Below, in pieces: positions 41,480 through 52,010 of a DNA stretch of 64,000 nucleotides. The notes beneath the pieces are model-generated. The model had not been told where the DNA came from and searched no databases. It was given only the letters and a program-made list of their open reading frames with translations. This DNA is from Sva-07 sp963728355 (GTDB lineage Bacteria > Actinomycetota > Acidimicrobiia > Acidimicrobiales > Ilumatobacteraceae), in contig CAVSJQ010000022.1 in NCBI GenBank assembly GCA_963728355.1, positions 434,001-498,000 on the forward strand. Direction: 5' to 3'. A program made the translations under genes and the position numbers. Numbering within the stretch: the first letter of the stretch is position 1; the number at the start of each line of letters is the position of its first letter.

Positions 41480-42901
41480 TCACGGCTTGGCCCTCTCGAG
41501 GATCTCGAATTCCTCGACCATCCGTGCTGCGAGCGCGGAGAGATCCGGGATCTGCTCGCGGTCGGACACCAGGCTGAGACACAGCCGGTCGCCGACCGAG
41601 ATCGCACCCACGTGGAGACCCATCCCGTCGACCACGCCGAGAATCGGATGGATCGCCGTGACCTCGGCGCCCAGTGCGTACTGCGGATGCTGCGTGCCGG
41701 GCACGGAGGTGACCGTCATGTTGAACGGCGGCATCAACCGCTCGGCGAGCGGGCTGCGCTCGAGGAGGCGCGAGGCGACGATGCCGAGCAGCGGCGTGCC
41801 GCCTCCGATGCCACGGATCTCCGCAGCGGTCAGCGCACCGTGGCGGGTCACCGCCTCGCCGATCTGATCGTGGATGATCGCAAGCCGTTCGGGCACCCGG
41901 TGTAGATTCGTCCCCAGGGAGACCACGACGCCGGCGATCCCCTCGATGGCCTCCGGATCGGTGACCGAGAGCGGCACCAGTGCCTTGAGCGTCTCGCGCG
42001 GCAACTCGTCGTGCTGCAACAGCCACCAACGCAGCGCACCGCCGCACACGGCAGTGAGCACGTCGACGGTGCTGACCGAGAACCTCGATCGGACCTTGGC
42101 GATCCGACGGAGATCCAGCTCTGCGCTGGCCCAGCGACGGTGCGGCCCGATCCTGGTGTTGAACGAGGTACGTGGCGTGATCCCGGAGTGTTCGGCGATG
42201 ACGATCGAGCGTTGTGATCGCTGGTTCATGAGCGCCAGCGCCGGGTTGAGCACGCTGCGGATACCCGGGACGGAGTTGAGCGTGCGCGGCACGGTGGTCA
42301 GCGTGCGCATCGGGTCGACCACGGCGTTCAGCCACGCGCGGGTGCCGAGGTCGTGCAGCGACGGTCCCGGCTGCGGCATCCAGTTGCGCAACTCGTCGAC
42401 GGGCTCTCCCAACAGGTCGGGCGAGTCGCCGATCAGCCCCGCGCACAGCGAGTTCCCCGTGGAGGCCGCCAGCGCAGCGAGATGCATCTTGAACAGCAGC
42501 GCAGCCCGTCCGTCGGCGAGGCCGGAGATCAGGTAGAGCTCCCACAGCGGTCGTTCCCGGTCGAGGGGACGGCTGTGGATCCGAGCGACGAGTTCGGCGA
42601 GCGAGTCGGGGTCGTCGGGGTCGGGGACGGCGATGTGGCGAAGGTGGTAGTTGAGATCGAACCCGGGGTGATCGCGCCACCACGGTCGGTCGAGGTTCAA
42701 CGGCACCTCGGCGAGCGACTGACGCAGCATCGGATGGTCGTCGAGGCGGGCGGCGACCTCCTGGCGCAACAACGCCGCGTTCAGCCGGTGGGGTGCGTTG
42801 GCCGCGTCGACGATCGTCAGCGTCGACGTGTGACCGAGCGCCGTCGGGGTCTCGATCGCCAGGAGCCTCGAATGCCGGCGGTCGAGCTGTGAGGTCGGCA
42901 T
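41480..42901 (-). CDS. WS/DGAT-like acyltransferase with degenerate HHxxxDG motif
   Basis: Homologous over its length (473 residues) to wax ester synthase/diacylglycerol acyltransferases, which esterify alcohols or diacylglycerol from acyl-CoA. Family segments are clear: DHPMLRQSL, DRERPLWELYLI, ALVPLSVT, NMTVTSVPG and VVDGMGLHVGAISVGD. The catalytic motif HHxxxDG, however, reads His140-Leu141-Ala-Ala-Leu-Ala145-Ala146: the second His, the Asp and the Gly are all replaced. Classical activity is therefore unlikely. The gene is intact, so the protein may have a binding role or another chemistry. It follows a lipase-like hydrolase gene by 5 bp in one operon. Confidence 0.85.
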   Translation of the reverse strand: MPTSQLDRRHSRLLAIETPTALGHTSTLTIVDAANAPHRLNAALLRQEVAARLDDHPMLRQSLAEVPLNLDRPWWRDHPGFDLNYHLRHIAVPDPDDPDSLAELVARIHSRPLDRERPLWELYLISGLADGRAALLFKMHLAALAASTGNSLCAGLIGDSPDLLGEPVDELRNWMPQPGPSLHDLGTRAWLNAVVDPMRTLTTVPRTLNSVPGIRSVLNPALALMNQRSQRSIVIAEHSGITPRTSFNTRIGPHRRWASAELDLRRIAKVRSRFSVSTVDVLTAVCGGALRWWLLQHDELPRETLKALVPLSVTDPEAIEGIAGVVVSLGTNLHRVPERLAIIHDQIGEAVTRHGALTAAEIRGIGGGTPLLGIVASRLLERSPLAERLMPPFNMTVTSVPGTQHPQYALGAEVTAIHPILGVVDGMGLHVGAISVGDRLCLSLVSDREQIPDLSALAARMVEEFEILERAKP

Positions 42902-42906
42902 TGCGT

Positions 42907-43677
42907 TCAGAGCCCGGCTGGGCTCGCAGCCCCCGTCGCATCACGGTCGGGATCGGGGTAGGCCCACGCCATCGACCGGGGCGGCACGAACGGCGCCCAC
43001 TCGCCGTCGCGCTGGGCGAGCCGGTCGGCGACCGCCCAGACCACCGCCGGGTTGTGACCGAGACCGATGTGGGCGCCGCGTACTTCGATGTTCTCCGACG
43101 TGGGTCCGGTCGGCTGCAGGCACGACGCCGGAGCCACCACCCCGTCCTGTCGGGAGTAGATGACCGTGGACGGCACGGGGATGACGGTCAGATCGTGGCC
43201 TCGGCGACCCCGTTGGAGTCCGGCCAGTTGCGACAACCGTCGGACGCTCTCGCTCAGGTTGGCCTCCGGATCCTCGACGCGGATGGGACTACCGAGCGAC
43301 ACGACCTGTCGGACGCGATCGGGGTGATGCAGTGCCAGCAGCCGCGCCATGATGCCGCCGAGGCTCCACCCCACGATGTCGATCGGACCACCGTTCTGTT
43401 TGACGAGCTCGTCGAGCCGTCGCAGCAATTGGCGGACCGTCTCGTCGTCGGGCCCGACATTGAGCCCGAGACCCCACGGTGCCGGCCGGTGGCCGAGTGC
43501 CCGCAGCGCGAATCGCAACGGGGCGGTCGACACGTCGCCAGCGGTGAACCCGGGCAGGACGAGGACCCGGCGTCCGATGCCGCGCGATGCGGATGCGAGC
43601 CAGGGAGTCGACAGCACGAAGGCGCCGAACTCCGGGATGGCCAACAACTCCGTGATTGCCGGCGCAGGTCGTTCCAC
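42907..43677 (-). CDS. Alpha/beta hydrolase, lipase-like
   Basis: A 256-residue hydrolase. RVLVLPGFTAGD is the oxyanion strand, DIVGWSLGGIMAR the nucleophile elbow with Ser, and VIYSRQDGVV supplies the acid strand before GAHIGLGHNPAVV with the His. The layout resembles triacylglycerol lipases and PGAP1-like esterases. Operonic with the WS/DGAT-like gene, so a neutral-lipid or ester substrate is plausible. GTG start with TAGGTT 6 nt upstream. Confidence 0.87.
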   Translation of the reverse strand: MERPAPAITELLAIPEFGAFVLSTPWLASASRGIGRRVLVLPGFTAGDVSTAPLRFALRALGHRPAPWGLGLNVGPDDETVRQLLRRLDELVKQNGGPIDIVGWSLGGIMARLLALHHPDRVRQVVSLGSPIRVEDPEANLSESVRRLSQLAGLQRGRRGHDLTVIPVPSTVIYSRQDGVVAPASCLQPTGPTSENIEVRGAHIGLGHNPAVVWAVADRLAQRDGEWAPFVPPRSMAWAYPDPDRDATGAASPAGL

Positions 43678-43683
43678 ACCACA

Positions 43684-43689
43684 AACCTA
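43684..43689 (-). promoter_or_regulatory. Leaderless -10 hexamer for the lipase-like operon
   Basis: TAGGTT on the minus strand is 6 nt before the GTG at 43677. Confidence 0.55.
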
Positions 43690-43806
43690 TGACACATCGC
43701 ACGCCGACACCGCCTCGGGTATGCATTCGGCCCCCCGATCGAGCGCGATCGAGCGCAATGGGCGGTCGGCGCGGCGGTCGGCTCGTAGCCGGGGGCACCC
43801 GGTCGG

Positions 43807-43812
43807 TACGAT
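43807..43812 (+). promoter_or_regulatory. Leaderless -10 hexamer for the acyl-CoA mutase operon
   Basis: TACGAT ends 6 nt before the GTG at 43819. Confidence 0.55.
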
Positions 43813-43818
43813 CGTCGA

Positions 43819-45453
<1,635 letters not shown>

Positions 45454-45466
45454 GTATCGAGGCCCC

Positions 45467-45853
45467 ATGAGTGAACGCATTCTCGTCGCCAAGGTCGGCC
45501 TCGACGGCCACGACCGCGGCATCAAGGTCGTCGCCCGGATCCTGCGTGACGCCGGCTACGAGGTCATCTACACCGGCCTGTTCCAGACGCCCCAGACCGT
45601 CGCGGCCGCCGCTGTCGACGAGGATGTCGATGCGATCGGACTGTCGATGCTGTCCGGTGCGCACATGACGCTGGCTCCACTCGTCGTCGAGGAGGTTCGC
45701 AAGCTCGGCAGCGAGATCCCCGTCGTGGTCGGCGGCATCGTGCCCAACCAGGACGTCGAGCCACTGATGGCGGCCGGCATTGCTGCGGTGATCACGCCCG
45801 GCGCCAGCGCCGAACAGGTCGTCGCCACGATGCGCGACGTCCTCGCGGACTGA
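45467..45853 (+). CDS. icmB: B12-binding small subunit of the acyl-CoA mutase
   Basis: A 128-residue cobalamin-binding domain. The DxHxxG motif is LDGHDRG with His15 as the lower axial cobalt ligand; the later SMLSG and GGIVPNQD segments contact the nucleotide tail. It lies 13 bp after the large subunit and replaces the C-terminal B12 domain found in one-chain mutases, as in the IcmA/IcmB pair. A GAGG sequence lies shortly upstream of the ATG. No G-protein chaperone (MeaB/MeaI) gene is adjacent. Confidence 0.9.
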   Translation: MSERILVAKVGLDGHDRGIKVVARILRDAGYEVIYTGLFQTPQTVAAAAVDEDVDAIGLSMLSGAHMTLAPLVVEEVRKLGSEIPVVVGGIVPNQDVEPLMAAGIAAVITPGASAEQVVATMRDVLAD

Positions 45854-45884
45854 TCGCAGTTCGGACCGTCACCGCGGCGATCGT

Positions 45885-45890
45885 TATGGT
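45885..45890 (+). promoter_or_regulatory. Possible -10 for the acyl-CoA synthetase, with a 5' leader
   Basis: TATGGT would give a leader of about 50 nt before the GTG at 45945, which has a clear AGGGGA Shine-Dalgarno sequence. This contrasts with the leaderless genes around it. Confidence 0.3.
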
Positions 45891-45944
45891 GACCTCCGAT
45901 CCGCTCAGCGCGGTACCGGTTCACGAATCGACACAGGGGAACAT

Positions 45945-47615
45945 GTGACCACCACCGGCGACACCAGCCCTCCGCCGCCAGCGCAGTTCAGCCTCGCCGA
46001 GGTCCACGAGGCCATCGCCGCGACGCGGCTGGAGGCGGACTGCCTGGTGTTCCGCGACCGGCGCTACACGTGGGCTGAGATGACCGAACGCACACGTCGT
46101 CTGGCGAACCACCTGATCGGCGCGGGCCTGGGGGTGCACACCGAACGCGCCGATCTCGCCGGCCACGAGAGCGGCCAGGACCATCTCGCGATCTACCTCC
46201 ACAACGGCAACGAATACCTCGAGTCGATGCTCGGCGCGTTGAAGGCCCGGGTGGCGTCACTGAACGTCAACTACCGCTACGTCGCCGAGGAGCTCCTGTA
46301 CCTGCTGACCGATTCGCAGGCGAGCGCCGTGGTCGTGCACTCGGCGTTCACCCCGACACTCGCGGAGGTCATGGATCGCCTTCCGAGGCTGCGCGTGATC
46401 CTGCAGGTTGCCGACGAGTCGGGCCATCCGCTGCTGCCAGGTGCGGTCTGGTACGAAGATGCCCTCGCCGCGGCCTCACCGGATCGTCCGAACGTCGACT
46501 GGAGCGCCGACGATCTCTACATGTTGTACACCGGCGGCACCACCGGCATGCCGAAGGGCGTCATGTGGCGCAACGGCGACGCCATGGTCGAGTGCTTCGG
46601 CGGCTCGAAGACCGCCACGTCGCTCGAGGAGTTCGTCGCCGAGGCCAACACCGGGCTGCAGGCGTTGCTCGCTCCCCCGTTCATGCACGGTGCGGGCCAC
46701 TGGATGAGTTTCCGCACATGGCTGGGCGGCGGCACGGTGTTCGTGCAGTCCGTACCCGAACGGCTCGACCCGGTCGACATCTGGTCGACGGTCGAACGCG
46801 AGAAGATCAACTTCCTGCTGATCGTCGGCGATGCGTTCGCCCGTCCTCTGCTCGACGAGCTCGACCGACCGACGAACGGGCACGGTTACGACCTGTCGTC
46901 GTTGACGGTCGTGCTGTCGGGTGGGGCACCGCTCTCGGCGCCGTTGAAGGACGAGTTCCTCGCCCACCTCCCGACGCTGATGATCGTCGACGGGCTGGGC
47001 TCGTCCGAGGCCGGCGGCCAGGTCTCACAGGTCTCCACGGGCGGCGGTGCCACCACCGGCACGTTCGAGATCACGCCCGGCAACGTCGTGCTCTCCGCCG
47101 ACCTCGACCGCGTGTTGGAGCCGGGCGATCCCGAGATCGGCTGGCTCGCCAAGACCGGTCGCCTGGCGCTCGGCTACCTCGGCGACCCACAGAAGACGGC
47201 GCGCACCTATCCCGTGGTCGACGGCGTTCGGTACGCGATCCCCGGCGACCGTGCCCGGCTGCTCGAGGGCGGCATCGTCGAGCTGCACGGACGCGACTCG
47301 GTCACGATCAACTCCGGTGGCGAGAAGATCTTCGCCGAGGAGGTCGAAGCAGCGATCAAGTCGCACCCCGGGGTGTACGACTGCATCGTCGCCGGTCGGC
47401 CCAGCGAACGCTGGGGCAACGAGGTGGTGGCGATCGTCCGCATCCGCGATGGGCACGACGTCGACGACCAGGCACTACGGGCCGCTGCCGCCCAGCACAT
47501 CGCGCGCTACAAGCTCCCCAAGGAGATCCGCTACGTCGACGAGATCGTGCGGTCGCCGAGCGGCAAGGCCGACTACCGGTGGGCCAAGCAGGTCGCCGCC
47601 CAACCCCTAGCCTGA
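45945..47615 (+). CDS. Acyl-CoA synthetase (FadD3/FadD19-like)
   Basis: A 556-residue ANL-superfamily ligase. AMP-binding P-loop is MLYTGGTTGMPKGVMW; LAPPFMHGAGHWMSF, VLSGGAPLSAPL, DGLGSSEAGGQ and the hinge GRDSVTINSGGEKIFAEEVE follow, with the C-terminal catalytic Lys in SPSGKADYRW. The TGGTTG P-loop and SGGEKIFAEEVE are typical of the FadD3/FadD17/FadD19 group that activates sterol side-chain or ring-derived acids, but the substrate is not proven. GTG start with a good Shine-Dalgarno sequence. It may feed the mutase genes just upstream. Confidence 0.9.
   Translation: MTTTGDTSPPPPAQFSLAEVHEAIAATRLEADCLVFRDRRYTWAEMTERTRRLANHLIGAGLGVHTERADLAGHESGQDHLAIYLHNGNEYLESMLGALKARVASLNVNYRYVAEELLYLLTDSQASAVVVHSAFTPTLAEVMDRLPRLRVILQVADESGHPLLPGAVWYEDALAAASPDRPNVDWSADDLYMLYTGGTTGMPKGVMWRNGDAMVECFGGSKTATSLEEFVAEANTGLQALLAPPFMHGAGHWMSFRTWLGGGTVFVQSVPERLDPVDIWSTVEREKINFLLIVGDAFARPLLDELDRPTNGHGYDLSSLTVVLSGGAPLSAPLKDEFLAHLPTLMIVDGLGSSEAGGQVSQVSTGGGATTGTFEITPGNVVLSADLDRVLEPGDPEIGWLAKTGRLALGYLGDPQKTARTYPVVDGVRYAIPGDRARLLEGGIVELHGRDSVTINSGGEKIFAEEVEAAIKSHPGVYDCIVAGRPSERWGNEVVAIVRIRDGHDVDDQALRAAAAQHIARYKLPKEIRYVDEIVRSPSGKADYRWAKQVAAQPLA
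47608..47613 (+). promoter_or_regulatory. Leaderless -10 hexamer for ubiE-menF
   Basis: TAGCCT overlaps the stop region of the preceding synthetase gene and ends 7 nt before the GTG at 47621. Confidence 0.45.
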
Positions 47616-47620
47616 GCCGG

Positions 47621-48343
47621 GTGACCGACCCCGCAGCGACTCGCCCATCCTGGGACACCGACGATCTTCCCCAGGGCGACGAGAAGGTGGCGGCGGTCCA
47701 GGGCATGTTCGATGCGATCGCACCGAAGTACGACCGCCTGAACCGGATCATCTCGTTCCGCCTCGACGTCCGATGGCGCAAGCGGGCGGTTCGCGATCTG
47801 TCCCTGCCGGCGGGCAGCGTCGTGCTCGACCTGGCGAGCGGCACCGGCGACCTCTGCATCGACCTCGCCGCGGGTGGGGTGCGACCCATCTCGATGGACC
47901 TCAGCTTCGGCATGCTGTCGGCGGACCGTTCGGGTGCCCCGCGCGTCCAGACCGACATCCTGCGACTCCCCGTCCCCGACGCGTCGGTCGACGGCGTCAC
48001 CTGCGGGTTCGCCCTGCGCAACCTGCTCGACCTCCCCACGTTCTTCGACGAGCTGGGTCGGGTCGTACGACCGGGCGGACGGATCGCCCTGCTCGACGTG
48101 AGCGTCCCGAGCAACCGCGTGGTGCGGTGGGGCAACGACATCTACTTCGGCAAGGTCGTGCCCCGCATCGGGGCGCTGCTCTCCGACGGCGCCGCGTACC
48201 GGTACCTGCCCAAGAGCGTCGCCTACCTGCCGACGCCCGCCCAGATGTTGGCGTCGTTGCGATCGGCCGGTTTCGCCGACGCGTCTCACGCCCAGCTCTC
48301 CGGCGGTCTGACACAGTTGCTGGTCGCCACGCGGGATCGATGA
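47621..48343 (+). CDS. ubiE: Demethylmenaquinone methyltransferase
   Basis: Methylates demethylmenaquinone with S-adenosylmethionine, the last step of menaquinone synthesis (also called menG). The 240-residue chain has the family opening VQGMFDAIAPKYDRLNRIIS, the SAM site VLDLASGTGDLCIDLA, and the UbiE signatures CGFALRNLLD and RVVRPGGRIALLDVSVP with the later YRYLPKSVAYLP. The GTG start fits the family N-terminus. Its stop overlaps the menF ATG (ATGA). Confidence 0.95.
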   Translation: MTDPAATRPSWDTDDLPQGDEKVAAVQGMFDAIAPKYDRLNRIISFRLDVRWRKRAVRDLSLPAGSVVLDLASGTGDLCIDLAAGGVRPISMDLSFGMLSADRSGAPRVQTDILRLPVPDASVDGVTCGFALRNLLDLPTFFDELGRVVRPGGRIALLDVSVPSNRVVRWGNDIYFGKVVPRIGALLSDGAAYRYLPKSVAYLPTPAQMLASLRSAGFADASHAQLSGGLTQLLVATRDR

Positions 48344-49557
48344 GAGCCGTCACCCGGCCGCTGTCGGCCTACGTCGACACACCGGTCGATCTCAACGACA
48401 TCGCCGGCGGCGACGGCGTGCTGTTCGTGCGCAATGCCGTCGGCATCGCCGGGCGGGGTGTCGCTGCAACCGTCGCCGCCGACGAGGCGTCGCAGCTCCT
48501 CGCCGCGCTCGACCACGACTCCACCGTCTCCGACGTGGGACCGGTGGCGCTGGGGTGCGTGCCGTTCCTGCCGGGCTCGGCCGCCGACCTGGTGGTGCCG
48601 AGGGTGCAGTTCCGCAAGGATGCGACGGGCGACACCAGTGTCACGGTGGTCGGCAGCGTCGACGACCTGGGCGACATCGGCGAACTCGTTCGGGGGGCGC
48701 TGGTGGCGAGGTCACCGGCACCGGCCAGTGCGGCGAGTTTTTCGATCGAACCCGGTGTCGAGACCGACGCCTACCTGGCGGCGGTGACCACGGCGCGCGA
48801 CGCGGTGCGAGCGGGTGAACTCACCAAGGCCGTGATCGCGCGGCCCATCGTGGTGCGTTCGAGCGAGCCGATCGACGTCCACGCCGTGCTGCGCCGTCTG
48901 CGGGCGTCGTTCGGTTCGAGTTACCGGTACTCGATCGAGGGCTTGATCGGGGCCTCGCCGGAGCTGCTCGTCGAAGTCGACGGACCGATGGTGCGGTCGC
49001 ATCCGCTCGCCGGCACCGCGCCGCGCACCGGCGACGTCGACAACGACGCACGAATCGCCGCCGACCTCGTCGCCAGCACGAAGAACCAGGTCGAGCACCG
49101 GGTGGTGATCGACGTCGTCCACGACACGCTGCTGCCCTGGGCGAGCTACCTCGACTGGGAGCCGGAGCCGTCGATCGTGACGGTCGCCAACGTGCAGCAC
49201 CTCGGCACGCGCATGGAGGGCAGGCTGTCGCAGCCCGGGCCATCGGTCGTCGAACTGGTCCGAGCGCTCTCGCCGACCCCGGCGCTCGGCGGCCACCCAC
49301 GCGATGCAGCGATCGAGCTGATCCGGCGCGTCGAGGGGTTCGAACGTGGACGCTACGGCGGAGCCGTCGGCTGGGTCGACGCGGCAGGCAACGGCACGTG
49401 GGCCGTCGCCATCCGGTGCGCAGAACTCTCCGACGACCGCCGTTCGGCGCGGCTGGTCGCCGGTGGCGGCATCGTCGCCGACAGCGATCCCCATGCCGAA
49501 CTCGCCGAGACCCAGGCCAAGTTCCAGGCCATGCTCAGCGCCATCGTGCGCCCCTGA
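48340..49557 (+). CDS. menF: Isochorismate synthase
   Basis: Converts chorismate to isochorismate, the entry to menaquinone synthesis. The 405-residue chorismate-binding enzyme has AGELTKAVIARPI, IGASPELLVEVDG, HPLAGTAPRTGD, the VEHRVVIDVV helix, and the C-terminal SPTPALGGHPRDAA and GGAVGWVDAAGNG with the catalytic base region. Context in the men cluster favours MenF over salicylate synthase or TrpE-like proteins. Translationally coupled to ubiE. Confidence 0.93.
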   Translation: MRAVTRPLSAYVDTPVDLNDIAGGDGVLFVRNAVGIAGRGVAATVAADEASQLLAALDHDSTVSDVGPVALGCVPFLPGSAADLVVPRVQFRKDATGDTSVTVVGSVDDLGDIGELVRGALVARSPAPASAASFSIEPGVETDAYLAAVTTARDAVRAGELTKAVIARPIVVRSSEPIDVHAVLRRLRASFGSSYRYSIEGLIGASPELLVEVDGPMVRSHPLAGTAPRTGDVDNDARIAADLVASTKNQVEHRVVIDVVHDTLLPWASYLDWEPEPSIVTVANVQHLGTRMEGRLSQPGPSVVELVRALSPTPALGGHPRDAAIELIRRVEGFERGRYGGAVGWVDAAGNGTWAVAIRCAELSDDRRSARLVAGGGIVADSDPHAELAETQAKFQAMLSAIVRP

Positions 49558-49570
49558 GCGCTGCTCGCAC

Positions 49571-51259
49571 TCAGCGAGCGTCGAGGGCGGCGCTGACGGC
49601 GGCATGCAGTTCGGCGTGGACCTCGACGTTGTGGCGCCGATCGGTCGGCACGCAACACACCCAGGGACCGGGGCGGCCGAGCTGGTCGACGAGCTCGTCG
49701 ACCGCCTGCACCGTCCGAGCCTCCAGCCCGAACGACGTGGCGAGGGCCACGACATCGACGCCCAGCGGTGTGCCGAACAGCTGCTCGAACCGATCGTGGG
49801 ACAACGCCGACGCCTGTGGCAGGAACGAGAAGATTCCGCCACCGTCGTTGTCGACCACGACGATGCGCAGATCGACGTCACGTCCGTCGAGCGCAACGAG
49901 CGCGTTGCTGTCGTGGACGAACGCGAGGTCGCCGAGCAGCACCACGGTCGGGCGCCCGGCGACGGCGCGCCCGAGTGCCGTACCGAGCACGCCGTCGATG
50001 CCGTTCGCCCCTCGATTGGCGTGGGCCCGGGCGTGCCTCCCGCCGAACCACTCCAGATCGCGCACCGGCATCGAGGACGCCACGACGACATCGGCGGATG
50101 TGGGAACGGTCTCGGCGACGGTCCGCGCCACACCCGGTTCGGTGAGCTCGTCGAATCCGCGCAGGACGTCGACGATCGCCTGATCGGCGACCCGGTCGGC
50201 GGACGCCCACGACTCCGCCCAGCGCTCGGCGCGTTCGGTGCCTTCGGGCGGTGCCATCGGTACGGCAGCGAGAAGATCGTCGATCGACACGAAGGCGGCG
50301 ACGTTGTGCTCGGGATCGATCACTCCGGGGCCGCCGACCTGGACGAGCACGGCGCCGGCGCCCGTCGCCCTGGCGGTCCACTGTGCGAGCACCTTCGAGG
50401 CGGCGGGTCGACCGATCCGAACGATGATCTCGGGCAGGTGGTCGGTGGCGAACCGCTCGTTGCGCAGCAGCGCATCGGCGGTCGACACCACTCCAGGGAG
50501 CGGTCGCATCTGGGAAACCGGATCGGCGACGATCGGCCATCCTGTGCGTTCCGACAGCGCCGACACCTGTCGGTCGCTCACGCCACTGCGACCGCCGACG
50601 AGGATGACACCGCGGCTGCCGTCCACCGGCGCCAGGGAGTCGCGCCGACGACTGGCGGGCGTGGTTGCATCGCCGGGACGCGCGGCGGTCGGCGATCGGG
50701 GCGGGAGCTCGCCGGCGGCGCCGAGCAGTGGCTCACGGAACGCCAGGTTGAGCTGGATCGGGCCGTGCTGCGCGTGCGACCAGGCGTCGTGCGCCAGCTC
50801 GCGCCAGAGCGACCGTTCCGCCGGGTCGGGGACGCCAGGGTCACGCGACCACACGACGTGGCGGCCATAGAGATCGATCTGGTCGATCGTCTGGGGGGCT
50901 CCGACGCCGCGAAGTTCCTCCGGACGATCGGCGGTCAACACGATCATCGGGATGTCCGACAGCCGCGCTTCGACCACTGCCGGGTAGAAGTTCGCCGCTG
51001 CCGTCCCGCTCGTGCACAGCAGGAGTGCGGGGACGCCGTCGAGCGCGACGCCGAGCGCCACGAACGCCGCCGACCGCTCGTCGTGCACGACGTGCACCCG
51101 CATCTCGTCGCGGTCGCTGAGCGCCAACGCCATCGGCGTCGACCGCGATCCCGGGGCCACCACGGCATGGCGAACACCGAGTTCGAGCCATTCGTCGACG
51201 AGCGTTGCGCAGAACGTCGCCTGGACGTCCTGCGGGGCTGGATCTGAGGCGCCGACCAT
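49571..51259 (-). CDS. menD: 2-succinyl-5-enolpyruvyl-6-hydroxy-3-cyclohexene-1-carboxylate synthase
   Basis: Thiamine-diphosphate enzyme that joins isochorismate and 2-oxoglutarate. The 562-residue chain has VVAPGSRSTPMALAL, HDERSAAFVALG with the catalytic Glu region, LCTSGTAAANFYPAVVEA, the central domain, and the ThDP site LLGDLAFVHDSNAL with VVVDNDGGGIFSFLPQ. The ATG at 51259 has TATCGT 9 nt upstream; a longer frame to 51319 would overlap the divergent DsbA-like gene and is rejected. It converges on menF with 13 bp between stops. Confidence 0.95.
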   Translation of the reverse strand: MVGASDPAPQDVQATFCATLVDEWLELGVRHAVVAPGSRSTPMALALSDRDEMRVHVVHDERSAAFVALGVALDGVPALLLCTSGTAAANFYPAVVEARLSDIPMIVLTADRPEELRGVGAPQTIDQIDLYGRHVVWSRDPGVPDPAERSLWRELAHDAWSHAQHGPIQLNLAFREPLLGAAGELPPRSPTAARPGDATTPASRRRDSLAPVDGSRGVILVGGRSGVSDRQVSALSERTGWPIVADPVSQMRPLPGVVSTADALLRNERFATDHLPEIIVRIGRPAASKVLAQWTARATGAGAVLVQVGGPGVIDPEHNVAAFVSIDDLLAAVPMAPPEGTERAERWAESWASADRVADQAIVDVLRGFDELTEPGVARTVAETVPTSADVVVASSMPVRDLEWFGGRHARAHANRGANGIDGVLGTALGRAVAGRPTVVLLGDLAFVHDSNALVALDGRDVDLRIVVVDNDGGGIFSFLPQASALSHDRFEQLFGTPLGVDVVALATSFGLEARTVQAVDELVDQLGRPGPWVCCVPTDRRHNVEVHAELHAAVSAALDAR

Positions 51260-51268
51260 TGCGCACAG

Positions 51269-51274
51269 ACGATA
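51269..51274 (-). promoter_or_regulatory. -10 hexamer for menD
   Basis: TATCGT on the minus strand is 9 nt before the ATG at 51259. It lies 6 bp from the -10 of the divergent DsbA-like gene. Confidence 0.4.
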
Positions 51275-51280
51275 GGCGCA

Positions 51281-51286
51281 TACCGT
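51281..51286 (+). promoter_or_regulatory. Leaderless -10 hexamer for the DsbA-like gene and menH
   Basis: TACCGT ends 7 nt before the ATG at 51294. A GTG at 51285 in the same frame would overlap this element and is therefore rejected as the start. Confidence 0.5.
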
Positions 51287-51293
51287 GGGGAAC

Positions 51294-52010
51294 ATGTCTG
51301 CGATCTCCAACGAGGACACGACCCGGCCGACCGTGACCGTCGAGGTGTGGTCCGACGTGGTGTGCCCGTGGTGCTACATCGGCAAGCGCAAGTTCGCCTC
51401 CGGACTGGCCCAGGCCGAGGCGGAGCTGGCCGAGCAGGGTGTCGACGTCGACTTCGAGGTGTCGTATCACCCCTTTCAGCTCGACCCCACGGCCGCTCCC
51501 GGAACCTCCGGTCCCGTGATCGACGCCTACGCCGAGAAGTTCGGCGGCCCCGAGCGTGCGGCGGCGATCATCGCCAACGTGTCCGAGCGCGCGGCCGAGG
51601 TCGGGCTCGACTTCCGGATGGACCGCGCCCTCCGTGCCAACACGCTGCTCGCCCACCGGCTGATCTGGTTGGCCGGCCAGCCCGATTCGCCCGTCGCTCA
51701 GGATGCGATCAAGGAACGGCTCCTGCAGGCCTACTTCCACGACGGATTGGACGTCGGCGACCCCGACGTGCTCGCCGACTGCGCCGCCGAGGTCGGCTTC
51801 GACCGCGACGAGGCGCGCGAGTTCCTGGAATCCGGACGCGGCACCGACGAGGTGCAGGCCGAGCTCGGTGTGGCGCACGACCACGGGATCACCGCCGTGC
51901 CGACCTACGTGGTCAACGGCCGCTGGGCGATTCCCGGCGCGCAGGAACCCGAGACGTTCGCCCAGGTGCTGCGCAAGATGGCCGACCAGGCCGTCGCCGA
52001 GCAGGTCTGA
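51294..52010 (+). CDS. DsbA-family (FrnE-like) oxidoreductase
   Basis: A 238-residue cytoplasmic thioredoxin-fold protein with the DsbA helical insert. The redox motif is CPWC (Cys24, Cys27) in WSDVVCPWCYIGKRKF; the cis-Pro region is GITAVPTYVVNG. No signal peptide is present, which suits the FrnE / 2-hydroxychromene-2-carboxylate isomerase-like group. Its TGA overlaps the menH ATG by one base (TGATG), so it is co-translated with a menaquinone gene although no role in that pathway is known. Confidence 0.9.
   Translation: MSAISNEDTTRPTVTVEVWSDVVCPWCYIGKRKFASGLAQAEAELAEQGVDVDFEVSYHPFQLDPTAAPGTSGPVIDAYAEKFGGPERAAAIIANVSERAAEVGLDFRMDRALRANTLLAHRLIWLAGQPDSPVAQDAIKERLLQAYFHDGLDVGDPDVLADCAAEVGFDRDEAREFLESGRGTDEVQAELGVAHDHGITAVPTYVVNGRWAIPGAQEPETFAQVLRKMADQAVAEQV

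Noticed and set aside
51285..51293. GTG at 51285 as the DsbA-like start
   Set aside because: It falls inside and directly after the -10 element; ATG 51294 is at the proper leaderless distance.
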